34,417 nt of DNA, taken from contig KE159551.1 of the NCBI GenBank assembly GCA_000403215.2, positions 1 to 34,417 of the forward strand. Direction: 5' to 3'. Shown in pieces: positions 7,875 to 17,635 of this stretch. Made by a program: the position numbers and the translations under genes. How positions within the stretch are numbered: position 1 is the first letter of the stretch; every line of letters begins with the position of its first letter. Source of the DNA: Lachnospiraceae bacterium A4 (GTDB taxonomy: Bacteria; Bacillota; Clostridia; Lachnospirales; Lachnospiraceae). The notes under the pieces are model-generated. The model saw only the letters and a list, made by a program, of their open reading frames with translations. It searched no databases and was not told the origin of the DNA.

Positions 7875-9479
7875 TCACCTTCCTTTTCCTGATTGGTTTT
7901 TACGTCCTGTCCTGCTAAAGGCAGGCATTCCTGCCGCCACCGCTTCCACCGCCGGGCTTCCCATATCTCCTGCCGGGATACTTGACAGGAGATCACAGAC
8001 AATATCTCTTACTGCATATTTTTCTACTGCCCTAGCAGGCGCTGTCTTTTTTCTCTTTTTCTCTGTGACCTGTGCTGCATTGGAGGCAAAACTGCCCACC
8101 CGCCCAATGGAATCAAAGGCATTGCAGAGATTGATGACAGCAGGTGACAGGATGTCCTTTCTGACAAATGTTGCCTCTTTTGGCGCCATCATGCTGACAT
8201 TCTTTCCTTTCAGCTCCACCTGCCCTTCTGCCAGCAGGGAGATCTTACCGGCTGTCTGAAGCCCCAGCCCCCTGTCATCCTCTATGGAAATTTCCGCAGT
8301 GCTCCCTGTCATGCTGCGCAGCCCCACCGCTGCAGGCTCCATATGCATCCTTTTATGGCTGTCTGTTGTAAAGTACCGGTTCTTAGGGTCTGCAAGCTCT
8401 CCGCACAGCGGACCGTTCTCCCTCACCGCATAAATTACACTGCCTGACGCTTCATCGGCACTGCCAAAATACACTGCCGCCTTCGTCCCCTTCTCCGGCA
8501 TACAGTACAGCAGATTTCCTGTTGCAGGCGTCCACGGAAATTCATAGGCGCTGTCAGCATCCTGTGCCCTGTCTATACCCAGATGTACTTTGACAAACTC
8601 CTGCCTTGTTTCCAGTATTCTTCCTGTGATGACTGCACCCTCAAGCGTTTTTGCCGGTATTTTTTCCGTTCTGAAACATTCCCCTGGAAAGAGGAGCGCG
8701 CTGCATTTCAGACAGCCTTCTGCAAAGTGTGTATCAGCCTCCATCACATAGAACGGCATCCCATGAATGCGGAACTGATCTCCGATTCTTGTAAACGCTG
8801 TTCCGGCAATACGATACCCTTTAGATTTTGCAGGCAGTGTGCTGTATTCCTTTTCCCGGCAGAATGCTTTCAGCGTGTGCTCGTACTGTTCCAGCAGAAG
8901 TTCACCCTGATCTTCGCCATCGCGCACTCCTGCATGGATACTGATTCCCGCGGAAAAATCCCCGGCTGTGATCCCCTCCCTCAGATGGCTGAGCAGTCTT
9001 ACAAGAAACTGGTAATCCGTCTCCCTGTGCTGGATCAGCGGATGCACCAGCTGTCTGTCCGGCGCATTCCAGATCAGGGATGCGCCATACCCGCGTGCAA
9101 CGATCTGAGCAACATCATGGTATGTCATGGATACATCCTGAAACGATCGGGACTTTTTCTGGATGTCCATCAGCCATGTATGGGAGACTGCTTTTAGAGA
9201 CAGGATTGAATACCCGCCCTCTCTGGAAAGCTCCACTGCCTGTATGACACCGGAAAACAGAATCTTCTCCGTGGCGCTGTCATCATCCCTGCCTGTGATC
9301 CTGATACTGTCATTTTCTGTATCCATGAGAGCTGTCTCTGCCTTATCGCTTTCCACAACCACTGTGGCTTCTGCATAGGTATGCTGCCCATAGCGGGCAT
9401 GGATTGTGCAGGTGTGTATGCTTAATATGTGGAACCTGCACTTGATATGTAACTGCATGTCTGATATTTTTTTCTTCAT
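7875..9479 (-). CDS. VgrG-like spike protein, type B with C-terminal extension (module 3)
   Basis: A 534-residue spike protein. It has a gp27/late-control-D-like N-terminal half with the family motif QHRETDYQFLVRLLSHL, an OB-fold part with the phrase FPWTPATGNLLYCMPEKG, and a short beta region ending near GKNVSMMAPKEATF. It is paralogous to the 27690 protein, which shares TGN-LY-MPE-G, but carries an extra tail of roughly 100 residues after the beta region. The tail is Ala- and Gly-rich with a basic KKRKK stretch. The tail may be an adaptor or cargo; nothing in it is recognisable. AAGGAG stands five bases before the ATG. It follows the two immunity candidates and precedes the small gene at 7870. 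Confidence 0.85.
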   Translation of the reverse strand: MKKKISDMQLHIKCRFHILSIHTCTIHARYGQHTYAEATVVVESDKAETALMDTENDSIRITGRDDDSATEKILFSGVIQAVELSREGGYSILSLKAVSHTWLMDIQKKSRSFQDVSMTYHDVAQIVARGYGASLIWNAPDRQLVHPLIQHRETDYQFLVRLLSHLREGITAGDFSAGISIHAGVRDGEDQGELLLEQYEHTLKAFCREKEYSTLPAKSKGYRIAGTAFTRIGDQFRIHGMPFYVMEADTHFAEGCLKCSALLFPGECFRTEKIPAKTLEGAVITGRILETRQEFVKVHLGIDRAQDADSAYEFPWTPATGNLLYCMPEKGTKAAVYFGSADEASGSVIYAVRENGPLCGELADPKNRYFTTDSHKRMHMEPAAVGLRSMTGSTAEISIEDDRGLGLQTAGKISLLAEGQVELKGKNVSMMAPKEATFVRKDILSPAVINLCNAFDSIGRVGSFASNAAQVTEKKRKKTAPARAVEKYAVRDIVCDLLSSIPAGDMGSPAVEAVAAGMPAFSRTGRKNQSGKGR

Positions 9480-9509
9480 TGGTGCTCCTTTCTACTATGT
9501 ATAAAAAAA

Positions 9510-10235
9510 TTAACCTCTTTTTTCAATAAGAAGCCACGAATTTTTCCCTTCCGGGTTATAAGACAGATATCGGTAAATATAAAAGTCATCCTCGTACTCC
9601 ACATAGTAAACATCAATTTCTTTGTTGTACATAAAACCGACTTTTACTTCTGTTTGATATGCCTTGCTCTGAATTTCTATAAAATCCATGCCTGCCCTTG
9701 CTCCCATAAATCCATATTCTGAATCATCATTGTCGATAATTATTCCGCAAGGCAATAGATATTCTGATATCCTTCCTATGTTGTTATATTGTATGCACAT
9801 ATCATCATCTATTCGTATCGTAATTCCTGTAAAATGACTGTTCAGAAATCCTTCCCTCCCTAATTCTTCAGCATTTGAAATATTCATGTACCTTGCCAAC
9901 TTTCCCTGCCTTAATTTAAAATATTTCTCATAGATTAAATAGGATTTATCACCCTGATCCTCATTCGATTTTTCCTCCAGTAATTCTTCCAATTTACATT
10001 CTAATCGTAATCTTTGCAAACTTTCTTCCATATAGTCTACAATGACTTTTTGATCATTAAAGTATTCTCTAAATTCTGATATAAGATCATTATTCTCCAT
10101 TTTATTATCTGCACAGAATTCTGATATTTTATCTGATGTATTACACTTTATTGTATACAATTTGCAGCAAACACATATACATAATATGCTTTCTAAACAC
10201 CAAACTATATTTTTCCATATTTTTCTGACTGACAT
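9510..10235 (-). CDS. Membrane-anchored candidate immunity protein, second of a pair
   Basis: A 241-residue protein with one hydrophobic segment near residues 10-26 and a large polar domain. It is a distant paralogue of its upstream neighbour at 10239: both have the motif G-x-x-x-ARAGM followed by a strand, and both end in a YFY or YIYRYLS aromatic stretch and a basic tail. AAGGAA lies eight bases before the ATG, and only three bases separate the two genes. Placement directly behind the lysozyme-like effector and single-pass topology suggest protection of the producer's wall. The duplicate may face a variant toxin. Function is inferred. Confidence 0.6.
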   Translation of the reverse strand: MSVRKIWKNIVWCLESILCICVCCKLYTIKCNTSDKISEFCADNKMENNDLISEFREYFNDQKVIVDYMEESLQRLRLECKLEELLEEKSNEDQGDKSYLIYEKYFKLRQGKLARYMNISNAEELGREGFLNSHFTGITIRIDDDMCIQYNNIGRISEYLLPCGIIIDNDDSEYGFMGARAGMDFIEIQSKAYQTEVKVGFMYNKEIDVYYVEYEDDFYIYRYLSYNPEGKNSWLLIEKRG

Positions 10236-10238
10236 ATC

Positions 10239-10973
10239 TTAATTTCCTTTTTTCACAATGCACAACACAGTGGGGTTTTCCCTTCCATCAAATGCTACAT
10301 AAAAATATCTGAATTCTGTATCTTCAAATTGCAAAAATGAATGTGCTTCCCAAGGTAATATAACTATTCTATCCTTAGAATCAGAAAAAAGATTCATAAT
10401 ATAATCAAGCTGCATTCCCGCCCTCGCTTTTTCATACCCTATATTAATTTCTGGATTTTGAACGATGAGACTTTCTGGTAATTCTTCACCTTTTTTATAT
10501 TGCAGCCAAATCCCTTCTCCAATTGGTATAACATCCTTTTCCTGCTGATTTATAATTTCCTGAATATCAATTTCTTTCAATATATCCACATTTGAAATAA
10601 TTTGAGTTAATTCTTCTTTCTCTACTTTAAAATATCGGCTCACATTGGTGTTTTCCAGTGTCTCCTGATCAAGCTCGCATACCATAGCATTGATATATTG
10701 TTTTATTTTGTATCTGCTTTGTAATTGAGAATATTCATTTCTATTTCTATGATATGACTCTTGCATTTTCTGATAATCCTGTAGGATTTCTTTAAGATCT
10801 GTATTCCGTATCTCAAATTTGTCATCCATTTTTTCGGAATCCTTTTTCATCGTTGTAATTGTTTCTTCCTGTATTTTTATGATCTGATAAACAAAATGAA
10901 TACTCATTACTATGCAAACAGCATTGATAGTAATAAGTACTACTTTAAATATATAGGTTCTATTCATCTCCAA
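10239..10973 (-). CDS. Membrane-anchored candidate immunity protein, first of a pair
   Basis: A 244-residue protein with an N-terminal hydrophobic segment at about residues 8-28, then a predicted coiled-coil stretch (residues 33-90, rich in Glu, Lys and Gln) and a C-terminal globular part with KARAGMQLDYIMN. The gene overlaps the effector's stop by 14 bases. The start at 10973 is a TTG with GGAGG six bases upstream; the ATG two codons later (10967) is the alternative. Its product would be held at the outer face of the membrane. Its immediate position after the effector makes it the prime candidate for cognate immunity. No database family is recognised. Confidence 0.62.
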   Translation of the reverse strand: MEMNRTYIFKVVLITINAVCIVMSIHFVYQIIKIQEETITTMKKDSEKMDDKFEIRNTDLKEILQDYQKMQESYHRNRNEYSQLQSRYKIKQYINAMVCELDQETLENTNVSRYFKVEKEELTQIISNVDILKEIDIQEIINQQEKDVIPIGEGIWLQYKKGEELPESLIVQNPEINIGYEKARAGMQLDYIMNLFSDSKDRIVILPWEAHSFLQFEDTEFRYFYVAFDGRENPTVLCIVKKGN

Positions 10974-12270
10974 GACAATCCTCCAAACTATTATATATTC
11001 TAAGCCAATCTTCTAATGGATGCGAACCTTGGGGCGGAAAATCTACCCAAGGCGTATAACTTAATTTGGCATACATGGCAGCATTCACACACTCTATATC
11101 CTGCCCTTTCTCCATATACTTGACATAGGCTGGATTTTTACTTTGCCAATCTGACAATGAATTCTTAAAAACAGCTCTTGTTTCTGGATAATTAGGTGCC
11201 GGATCACAGTTTATGTTTTTTAACAATAGAGATCCTTTGGTCAAACCTTCATTATATTTATCTAGAAAAACCGTAATTGAGGCAAGAATACCTGAGTTGC
11301 TATTATTAAAATTTTGGGGATTTCCCCCTGGTCCTACTCCAAATGCCTTTTCATAATTCCCATTTTTGCACCACCACTGCTCCTGACCTAGTGTTGCTAA
11401 CAATACCTTCGGATTGAGTTTTTTATTAATACAGTAATTATAGATACCGTCTGCATATCCTAATGAAACGAGATTTGGATTATAATATTTACATATTGTT
11501 TTGATTTCATCTAATGTCAATGAATAACAATTTACAAATTCATTATCGCTTATATTCCAAATAGCTGTGACTAAATTTCCATCTTTATCTGTATATGTAA
11601 AAGTTGCCTGGTATTCCGTTTCCTGTCCTGAATCAATCGGTGTAATCAATCCTCCATGACTACAGAACAGCATAGACAGCATCGTAATCCCTTCTACTTC
11701 CTCCACTCTATTATCTACACCATAACTAAAGGTCTGATAATTTGTATCCCGTATCATATTCTCCCAGTCATCCCTCAGTTTAATCAATTTACAACATGTG
11801 CCGTTTTTCTCGTAATATTCTCTGTTCCGCAATATCTCATCCGCCTCCTCATCATTTGGCTGATTCAAGCAGTTGCACATAAAGGGTCTTATATTCTTGT
11901 CTGTATCTTTTTGGGGATCTTCTATTAACTCACGATCCTTTACAGTTGCCACTTTCTGTTCCTTATCGTATGCTGCATTTTTTGAAACCCTTAAGTTTGT
12001 TTTGGTTCTTATATCCGCCCCAATATCTGATGTGAGTATGATTGGCTGCCCCTTTACCAACACCAAACCAGAAGTTGCCCTGTCACAGACCAGCACTGCA
12101 CCATTTACCAAATAGTTATCATCATCTGTACCATATTCCCTGCATATTTCCTTTTTGGCCTCTTCATATTCTTCTGCGGAAATATCTTCATCCGCAAGCT
12201 CCTCACTTACCATCTCATTTATCTTTTTATTTTTGGTTTCCTCTATATGTTTTTTATCTATTTCTCTCAT
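10960..12270 (-). CDS. DUF4280 PAAR-like effector with lysozyme-superfamily domain
   Basis: A 436-residue two-part protein. Residues 53-216 are DUF4280: YLVNGAVLVC, CNC at 132-134, and LFCSHGGLITPIDSGQ at 201-216. After a short linker, residues about 250-430 look like a lysozyme-superfamily peptidoglycan hydrolase (glucosaminidase or transglycosylase type). The supporting motif is LNPKVLLATLGQEQ, with Glu297 as a likely catalytic residue, followed by AFGVGPGG. The rest is rich in Trp, Tyr and Asn. It starts 10 bases after the putative baseplate gene, with GAGAGG before the ATG. Two membrane proteins follow. The first 57 codons are duplicated at 1-173. The exact glycosidase class is uncertain. 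Confidence 0.75.
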   Translation of the reverse strand: MREIDKKHIEETKNKKINEMVSEELADEDISAEEYEEAKKEICREYGTDDDNYLVNGAVLVCDRATSGLVLVKGQPIILTSDIGADIRTKTNLRVSKNAAYDKEQKVATVKDRELIEDPQKDTDKNIRPFMCNCLNQPNDEEADEILRNREYYEKNGTCCKLIKLRDDWENMIRDTNYQTFSYGVDNRVEEVEGITMLSMLFCSHGGLITPIDSGQETEYQATFTYTDKDGNLVTAIWNISDNEFVNCYSLTLDEIKTICKYYNPNLVSLGYADGIYNYCINKKLNPKVLLATLGQEQWWCKNGNYEKAFGVGPGGNPQNFNNSNSGILASITVFLDKYNEGLTKGSLLLKNINCDPAPNYPETRAVFKNSLSDWQSKNPAYVKYMEKGQDIECVNAAMYAKLSYTPWVDFPPQGSHPLEDWLRIYNSLEDCLGDE

Positions 12271-12305
12271 ATTTTCCTCTCACTCCCACACAATCATCCG
12301 CCGCT
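12099..12305. repeat. Direct repeat, copy 2 (effector 5' end and baseplate gene 3' end)
   Basis: Nearly identical to 1-209. This copy is in its native setting, joining the last codons of the 12280 gene to the start of the 12270 effector. Being over 200 bases at about 98 percent identity and in the same orientation, the pair could support homologous recombination that deletes or loops out the roughly 12 kb between them. Confidence 0.9.
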
Positions 12306-13068
12306 CTGCGCTGCTTCCATTGTTTCTGTATGTCCCTGTTCCTTTGCGGATTCCATCCAGTATATCCACAAGCTTTTCAAAGGCTTCTTCGGTGCTGATC
12401 TTCCTGACATCCTGTACACTTTCGCCGGTCTTTCGACGGATATAGTCTGTGAGAATCCTGTAGTCTGCCGCCTCCTGCCCTTGCAGCAGGAAATAGGCAA
12501 ACTGGATGTCGTGTTCTTCTGCCTTTTCACACTCGAGCACTTTCTGGGCGAAATAGTCTGTGATGTCCTTTGACAGGGTATTCTGCCCTGCGCAGGACCA
12601 TGTGGCATTTGCCAGATTTACGGTGTCATACTCCGTCTGTATATCATAGAAATCCTTGTACTCCGTGCGCAGCACTGCACCTTCTTTCAGCTTGAACCGG
12701 CACAGTTCGATTTCATTGCTGCTGCGTTCCATACAGTCATCCAGCACAAATTCTGTCAGGTATCTTGTGTAATCTGGCAGGTCCTCCTTCTCTTTTAACC
12801 GGAATTTCAGACTGGTATACTCCCCTGTCGGCGTATAGGATACGGTTTCCTCCCCTGTGATCAAAAAGATATAATCCGCACACTTGATCATTCCCGGCGC
12901 GATGCGCAGTGTGCTGCCTTCTGGGTGTATCCCGCACCCAGAGAGGATTCCATTGGCATACTTCAGATATTTTATCTGTAACGCTGAACAGGCGTAATCT
13001 CTGAGCGCCCACAATAATTCTTTCTTCATAATTCTTCCGCGCTCAAAAGCCGGATATATGTGTTCCAT
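12280..13068 (-). CDS. Putative baseplate/tail attachment protein
   Basis: A 262-residue soluble protein beginning MEHIYPAFERGRIMKKELLW. Residues about 40-110 form a beta-rich part with G-I-L-SG-G, LRIAPG and Y-x-F-L-I-T-G. This resembles the N-terminal shoulder domains of phage tail attachment proteins and TssK-type baseplate proteins; the resemblance is by pattern only. The rest is mainly helical with charged C-terminal helices. The ATG at 13068 is chosen; a TTG at 13077 is possible. It follows the HSP70-like gene by about 20 bases and directly precedes the effector, so it belongs to the core operon. Its last seven codons recur at 184-207. Confidence 0.55.
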   Translation of the reverse strand: MEHIYPAFERGRIMKKELLWALRDYACSALQIKYLKYANGILSGCGIHPEGSTLRIAPGMIKCADYIFLITGEETVSYTPTGEYTSLKFRLKEKEDLPDYTRYLTEFVLDDCMERSSNEIELCRFKLKEGAVLRTEYKDFYDIQTEYDTVNLANATWSCAGQNTLSKDITDYFAQKVLECEKAEEHDIQFAYFLLQGQEAADYRILTDYIRRKTGESVQDVRKISTEEAFEKLVDILDGIRKGTGTYRNNGSSAERRMIVWE

Positions 13069-13089
13069 CCTCACCAATCCCTTTCGTAT

Positions 13090-15669
13090 TTATTTCATTC
13101 CATCATATAGATTCATCGTCCATCCCTCATGCTCAAATGGGAAAAACTGCATGTCTCCCATATACAGCCGCTCCTCTTTCCTGTACACCGGCACGATCAC
13201 ATATCCCCATTCCTGACTGCGCTTCCATGCAAAGAAGCGCAGCTCATTGTCCACAATGCTGTCTGTATCCTTCTGCGGAATCCTTGTACTGTACGCTTCC
13301 TGAATCTCCTCATAAGTCACCTCCCTGAACTGTTCCAGCGCGCAGTCGAGACAGAACCGGTACCGCTCCCTGCCCTCTGTATCTCTCAGATACAGGTACA
13401 GTGTCAGGTCCTCTAAGTTTCTTGACACATAGCGCGTCACCTCCCTGCGCTGGAAACCGTTGACCAGTTCGACTTCCTTTCCATTGTGCGTAAGCGCGCT
13501 GACCGTGTAAGGCAGCCGCGGAGTGTCCGTATACAGCTGTGCCTGCGCATATCCCAGCCGTTTGTCCCGTATGTATTTCAGTGCACCATCCACACATCCC
13601 GTCTTTAAATCTGTGTCCCCTGCTCCTTTGCTGCTGCGCCGGAACTGTATCATGCGCCCCGGTATAAATTCCTTCAATGCTTCCTTGAAAATATCTATTT
13701 TGCAGGACTGCCCTGTCAGCCTCAGAAAAGAAAAGTCCCTGAGTCTGTCTCCCTGATACAGCGGCTCCATCAGCTTTTGTACCGCACCATAGATCTCTCC
13801 TCTGATCACGAGTCCGATCTCGTAGAGATTGATAATGATTTCTGGAAATTCTTTGATAATGCGGAATGCTCCGTTCTCCTGTATGGACAGCTTCCACTTG
13901 TCTGCCTGCACCCACGCGATGCTGCTGTCCTTATTTTTATCTGAGGAAATTCCCACCCTAAGGATCCCTGCCTGCCCATAAAACTGCTTCTTCACCTGCT
14001 CCGACAGGTAAAATAAATGGTAAAAATTATTCCTGACCTTGAAATACGCTTCGCGGCTTCTGGTCCCATACTCCCCGAACCGGGTCGGAAGATACTGTTC
14101 CGCTGTCTCATAGGCTTTTTCAAATGCACTGTACAATCCCGCCGCAGCACCTGCATCCGTATCCAAATCCTGCAACAGCGCATCCGCAGATACCAGAAGG
14201 CGAAACCCAAACCTTTCCACCAGCCGCAGCTTGATATACTGCATGATTCTGTAAGTCAGATGATTCCCGCCAAAATCCACATCTCCATTCTCATATGCAG
14301 CCCTGATGCTGATATGGTAAGCTACCCTGTCATCATGAAACCGGAACTGACACGCACACAGGTTTGTGGCTGTGCCTCCGCAGTCCAGAACAAGCGCCTG
14401 ATACTCCGTATCTTCTTCGAGTTTCCGGGATTCCAGCATACCAGAGACGGTGTTGTACAAGATGGATACCCCCTCGTCCGGCAGTTCATTGTCGGGCAGC
14501 ATATATTCCGGCAGAATCTCATGGAAAAGCTTCTGAAACAACGCAGTCTGCCTGACCGGACAGGGCACGTATACCTGCCGCACCCTGCATTTAAAACAGT
14601 TTTCCGTGGTTCTGACTACATACATGAAAAATTCCCTGATAATCTCCCGGCGTGCAAGGAATGTCCTCCTGCCTTCCCTGTCTGTGATCTCCTCCTCTCT
14701 GTCCGGGTCACAAACCCACCGTTTCATGTCATAAAAAATACTAAATCCTTCATCTACATAGCCTGCATTGGACAGCTTCACCGCCTCCTGTCCAAATACA
14801 AACTGCGGCGTGCCCTCCTGAACCGCAGCAACGCCCACCACTGTGGGCACCATCCTGTTTCCGTCGGGAAATACGGTATACTGAACTGCATTCTCCTGAA
14901 AATTCTGTGCAAACGGTGCCCCCTTCGCCTCCTCAAAATACATCGCGTCCAGCCAGACTCCTGCTATGGTGCTGTCAGTGCCAAAACCGATTACCAGCGG
15001 CATCTTGAGGTCGATCGGCCTGCGGACTTCCACATCCATGAGCGGTATCTTATAAGCCGACAGATGCTCCGGCATCTCCCCGCCCAGTCCGTAATAGATG
15101 GAAAACAACATATCCGATTCCTGCTGCGGAAAACAGTATAAGTTATACTCTTTCCAATCGGACTCTCTGCACGGCATTTCCTCCTCCCGGACTACATACA
15201 AATGCTCCCTGTCCTTTTCATTCGTGCGCAGATGAAAAATCCCACAGACTTCCCGCTCTCTGCTGACAAGAAGTGCATTTGTGTTCTCCAGCGCACTGCG
15301 ATATGGCATCCGCACCTGATCCGCTGTGTCCACAGACAGCCCTTCATATACGATCAGCCGTGAAGGAATCTGCAATACTTTCTCCCGCAGGGGAACTATC
15401 CGCCGGTTGTCAAACATCATTTCCAGCATACGGATGCCTGTCTCAGACGCGGAGTGTATCAGCAGCTGGTCCTTTGTCCCACGATAGCGCATAATGGTGT
15501 GTACCAGCTCTTCCTTGTCCATCGGATTGAGTATCCCCTGTATGATCCGCTCCCGCCTGCAAATCTCCCGCAGCTGGTGTGTCGTCATCAGTTCCAGCTC
15601 ACTCAGCCTGTACAGCGTCTTTTTCTCCTTCTCCCTGAGTCCTTCCCTGTTTAAGATATATCCACTCAT
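13090..15669 (-). CDS. SAP-like plus HSP70/actin-fold ATPase
   Basis: An 859-residue protein. Residues about 24-63 look like a SAP/Rho-N-type helical domain (LMTTHQLREICRRE). Residues about 225-670 are an HSP70/actin-fold ATPase: phosphate-1 loop LVIGFGTDSTIAGVW (225-239), phosphate-2 loop LVLDCGGTATN (427-437), VDFGGNHL (464-471) and an adenosine-site-like LRLTGQSCKI (649-658). The phosphate-1 loop has GTDST in place of the usual GTTNS. A beta-rich C-terminal part follows. HSP70 proteins bind and release clients with ATP. Here it may assemble or recycle injection parts, perhaps with the DnaJ at 33354, or act in place of an absent ClpV. The start has GGAGG 11 bases upstream. Confidence 0.78.
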   Translation of the reverse strand: MSGYILNREGLREKEKKTLYRLSELELMTTHQLREICRRERIIQGILNPMDKEELVHTIMRYRGTKDQLLIHSASETGIRMLEMMFDNRRIVPLREKVLQIPSRLIVYEGLSVDTADQVRMPYRSALENTNALLVSREREVCGIFHLRTNEKDREHLYVVREEEMPCRESDWKEYNLYCFPQQESDMLFSIYYGLGGEMPEHLSAYKIPLMDVEVRRPIDLKMPLVIGFGTDSTIAGVWLDAMYFEEAKGAPFAQNFQENAVQYTVFPDGNRMVPTVVGVAAVQEGTPQFVFGQEAVKLSNAGYVDEGFSIFYDMKRWVCDPDREEEITDREGRRTFLARREIIREFFMYVVRTTENCFKCRVRQVYVPCPVRQTALFQKLFHEILPEYMLPDNELPDEGVSILYNTVSGMLESRKLEEDTEYQALVLDCGGTATNLCACQFRFHDDRVAYHISIRAAYENGDVDFGGNHLTYRIMQYIKLRLVERFGFRLLVSADALLQDLDTDAGAAAGLYSAFEKAYETAEQYLPTRFGEYGTRSREAYFKVRNNFYHLFYLSEQVKKQFYGQAGILRVGISSDKNKDSSIAWVQADKWKLSIQENGAFRIIKEFPEIIINLYEIGLVIRGEIYGAVQKLMEPLYQGDRLRDFSFLRLTGQSCKIDIFKEALKEFIPGRMIQFRRSSKGAGDTDLKTGCVDGALKYIRDKRLGYAQAQLYTDTPRLPYTVSALTHNGKEVELVNGFQRREVTRYVSRNLEDLTLYLYLRDTEGRERYRFCLDCALEQFREVTYEEIQEAYSTRIPQKDTDSIVDNELRFFAWKRSQEWGYVIVPVYRKEERLYMGDMQFFPFEHEGWTMNLYDGMK

Positions 15670-15686
15670 TGCCTCTCATACCTCCG

Positions 15687-16379
15687 CTAAAATATCACCA
15701 TCTCATCCACAAGCATTGTCTCATCCACGTCGATAATGCCAAAATGGTTCTCATAAAAGAAATGCACTGTCTCCTGCACCGGCAGAAACAATTCCCGCAG
15801 AAATGCCGCGCGCTCCCGCTGTATCTGTGTATCCTGCGTCCCGAGATACACCAGCAGTTCATATGCTGTCTCGTTGTCCTCATAGACCATTGCTTCTGCA
15901 TAGATACCTGTCACTGCCTTCCTGAATTCCTCCTGATAGTTCCCCGTCTTTAACAGGCGCAGGTACGCCCGCAGAATCAGCCGCTGCTCCTGTTTTCCAA
16001 ACAATGCAAACCACCTTTTGGTTCTATTGCCATACCGCCCCAGACAGAGATCCTCCGACAGCAGACGGTAATAATAATCCTCCTTTGAGAGCCCTTCCCG
16101 CAGATCAAGCTGTGTGATATAATGCATACACACATCGAAGAAAAGCGCCCTTGTCTGCGTCATCTCGTCCGTGTTGCGGTCAAACAGCCGCCCGAACACA
16201 TCACCGAGACGGTAGAGGGGATTGATCTCCACTATATCCCCCTCCGGCTCCATGATGTTCAGGTCTGTCACGGACACCTCTATGTACGGGCTCGGCGTGG
16301 ATGCTTCCACAAAGCGCAGCCCGTCACGCTCCCTGCCGTTTCTTTCCGCCTGTAAGACGGCTTCCCATGCATAATTCAT
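15687..16379 (-). CDS. Unidentified core-operon protein (236-type)
   Basis: A 230-residue soluble protein. It starts at the ATG at 16379, overlapping the end of the previous gene by four bases, with GGGGG nearby; longer reading from 16397 is less likely. The N-terminal 70 residues contain SPYIEVSVTDLN and EINPLYRLGDVFGRLFD, which look like a conserved interaction region. The rest is helical with many charged and aromatic residues and ends FGIIDVDETMLVDEMVIF. No domain recognised. Tight coupling with the 16376 and 13090 genes suggests a structural or assembly part of the apparatus, possibly in the baseplate. Confidence 0.55.
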   Translation of the reverse strand: MNYAWEAVLQAERNGRERDGLRFVEASTPSPYIEVSVTDLNIMEPEGDIVEINPLYRLGDVFGRLFDRNTDEMTQTRALFFDVCMHYITQLDLREGLSKEDYYYRLLSEDLCLGRYGNRTKRWFALFGKQEQRLILRAYLRLLKTGNYQEEFRKAVTGIYAEAMVYEDNETAYELLVYLGTQDTQIQRERAAFLRELFLPVQETVHFFYENHFGIIDVDETMLVDEMVIF

Positions 16380-17620
16380 TCCAATACCCCCACACACCTG
16401 TACTCTATAAACTCCAATTGCAGCTGTGACAGGATATACCGCAGCTGCGATTCATACAGATAATCCCGGCCGTCATCCTGTCCCTCCCTATGAAAACGAA
16501 ACACCAGCAGGCTCCTCTGGTCCCGCGCAAACACCTGTGTTCCGGTAAAACTGTTCATATCTCCTTCCAACATATCCGCCACGCTGCCCTTTTGCCGGAT
16601 CTCATATCCTACAGCCTCAATCTGAAAGCCTCCTGAAAGCTCTTCAATCTTGCGCATCAGCTCCGCGGGCGTCTGGATAAAGTTTCCGACATGGTGCAGA
16701 TATCTTGCCGCAAAATTGTCCTGCCTGTGGTTTGACAGTACAGGATAATGATATCCATAAGAATTTCCCCTGTCTCCCTGATACAGTCTGCATACCGATA
16801 TGTCACCGGGAATTTCCCTGCCTGTCTGCAAAATCACCTTATTCTTCTCATACCGGATAGACCGCACATTCTCTCCTGCATCCACCAGACAGCCATCTGT
16901 GCTGTTTCCGTACTCCCCCACATAATAGACATGCTCATAGACCACCTCATCAATACACGGATGCCGAAACTCCTGTGACTGAAGGACTTTCTCCTGCATA
17001 TTCCAAAGCGGTATGATGTCCTCCTGCACACAGGACGAAAAGTCCCCCCACTGAAATACAGGCTGTGCCTTATCGGGAACCGTTTCGTCTGGTACCAGAT
17101 CAAAAAAGCGCTCCAAATGTCCCGTCTGCACGGTCTGCCATGGTACATGATTTCGTATAAAAAGTGTATACAGTCTTTCCATGCACATCTGGTACCGCTC
17201 AGGCTGCACAATGCTGTAGCACAGCTGCTGTCCTGTTTCCCGGTCCGCTGCATATACCGTTCCCTGCTCCATGAATCTCTGACATGCCGCGTCATCCGCC
17301 ATGAGATACACCGTCATGCGTCCGCTTCCTTTTGGCGGCTTTAAGTCCTCCTCGCAGACCGGGCGCCAGAATGGATTGATCGGGTCATAGTCCGCCCTGT
17401 CTATGACGGTCATAGCGGTCTGGAACCCCTTCCATGGATTATCCAGATCTTCCCTGATCCGCTGTTCCAGCGCTTTATACTTTGCCTCTGTCCATGCGGC
17501 CAGCTCCCCAAAACTTCCAAGGAGCAGCTCTTTGGCATATCTGCGCTCATCAAGGTCATCAATCTCCCTGAGCCGCCGTTTGATATAGTTCTCATAATCA
17601 AATTCTTTTTCCTCTGTCAT
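16376..17620 (-). CDS. Unidentified core-operon protein (414-type), possible baseplate part
   Basis: A 414-residue soluble protein with no signal or membrane span. The N-terminal 70 residues are charged helices (YIKRRLREIDDLDERRYAKE). The rest mixes strands and helices and includes RMTVYLMADDAACQRF, GRDYLYESQLRYILSQLQLE and many Tyr, Trp and Gln residues. GGTGGGGATAAG precedes the ATG. It lies 16 bases after the degenerate PP2C gene and overlaps the next gene. Size and order would suit a baseplate wedge protein of the TssF/gp6 kind, but I see no motif that proves it. Confidence 0.55.
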   Translation of the reverse strand: MTEEKEFDYENYIKRRLREIDDLDERRYAKELLLGSFGELAAWTEAKYKALEQRIREDLDNPWKGFQTAMTVIDRADYDPINPFWRPVCEEDLKPPKGSGRMTVYLMADDAACQRFMEQGTVYAADRETGQQLCYSIVQPERYQMCMERLYTLFIRNHVPWQTVQTGHLERFFDLVPDETVPDKAQPVFQWGDFSSCVQEDIIPLWNMQEKVLQSQEFRHPCIDEVVYEHVYYVGEYGNSTDGCLVDAGENVRSIRYEKNKVILQTGREIPGDISVCRLYQGDRGNSYGYHYPVLSNHRQDNFAARYLHHVGNFIQTPAELMRKIEELSGGFQIEAVGYEIRQKGSVADMLEGDMNSFTGTQVFARDQRSLLVFRFHREGQDDGRDYLYESQLRYILSQLQLEFIEYRCVGVLE

Positions 17621-17635
17621 CTTATCCCCACCATC

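Noticed and set aside
12155-12445. Plus-strand frame with a Ser-rich, signal-peptide-like start (also at 58-243)
   Set aside because: It is antisense to the acidic N-terminus of the DUF4280 effector, where Glu codons read as hydrophobic and Ser residues. It appears twice only because that DNA is duplicated.
14017-15141. A 374-codon plus-strand reading frame
   Set aside because: It lies wholly antisense to the HSP70-like gene, has no ribosome binding site and no recognisable domain, and its peptide is a low-structure mirror of the real gene.
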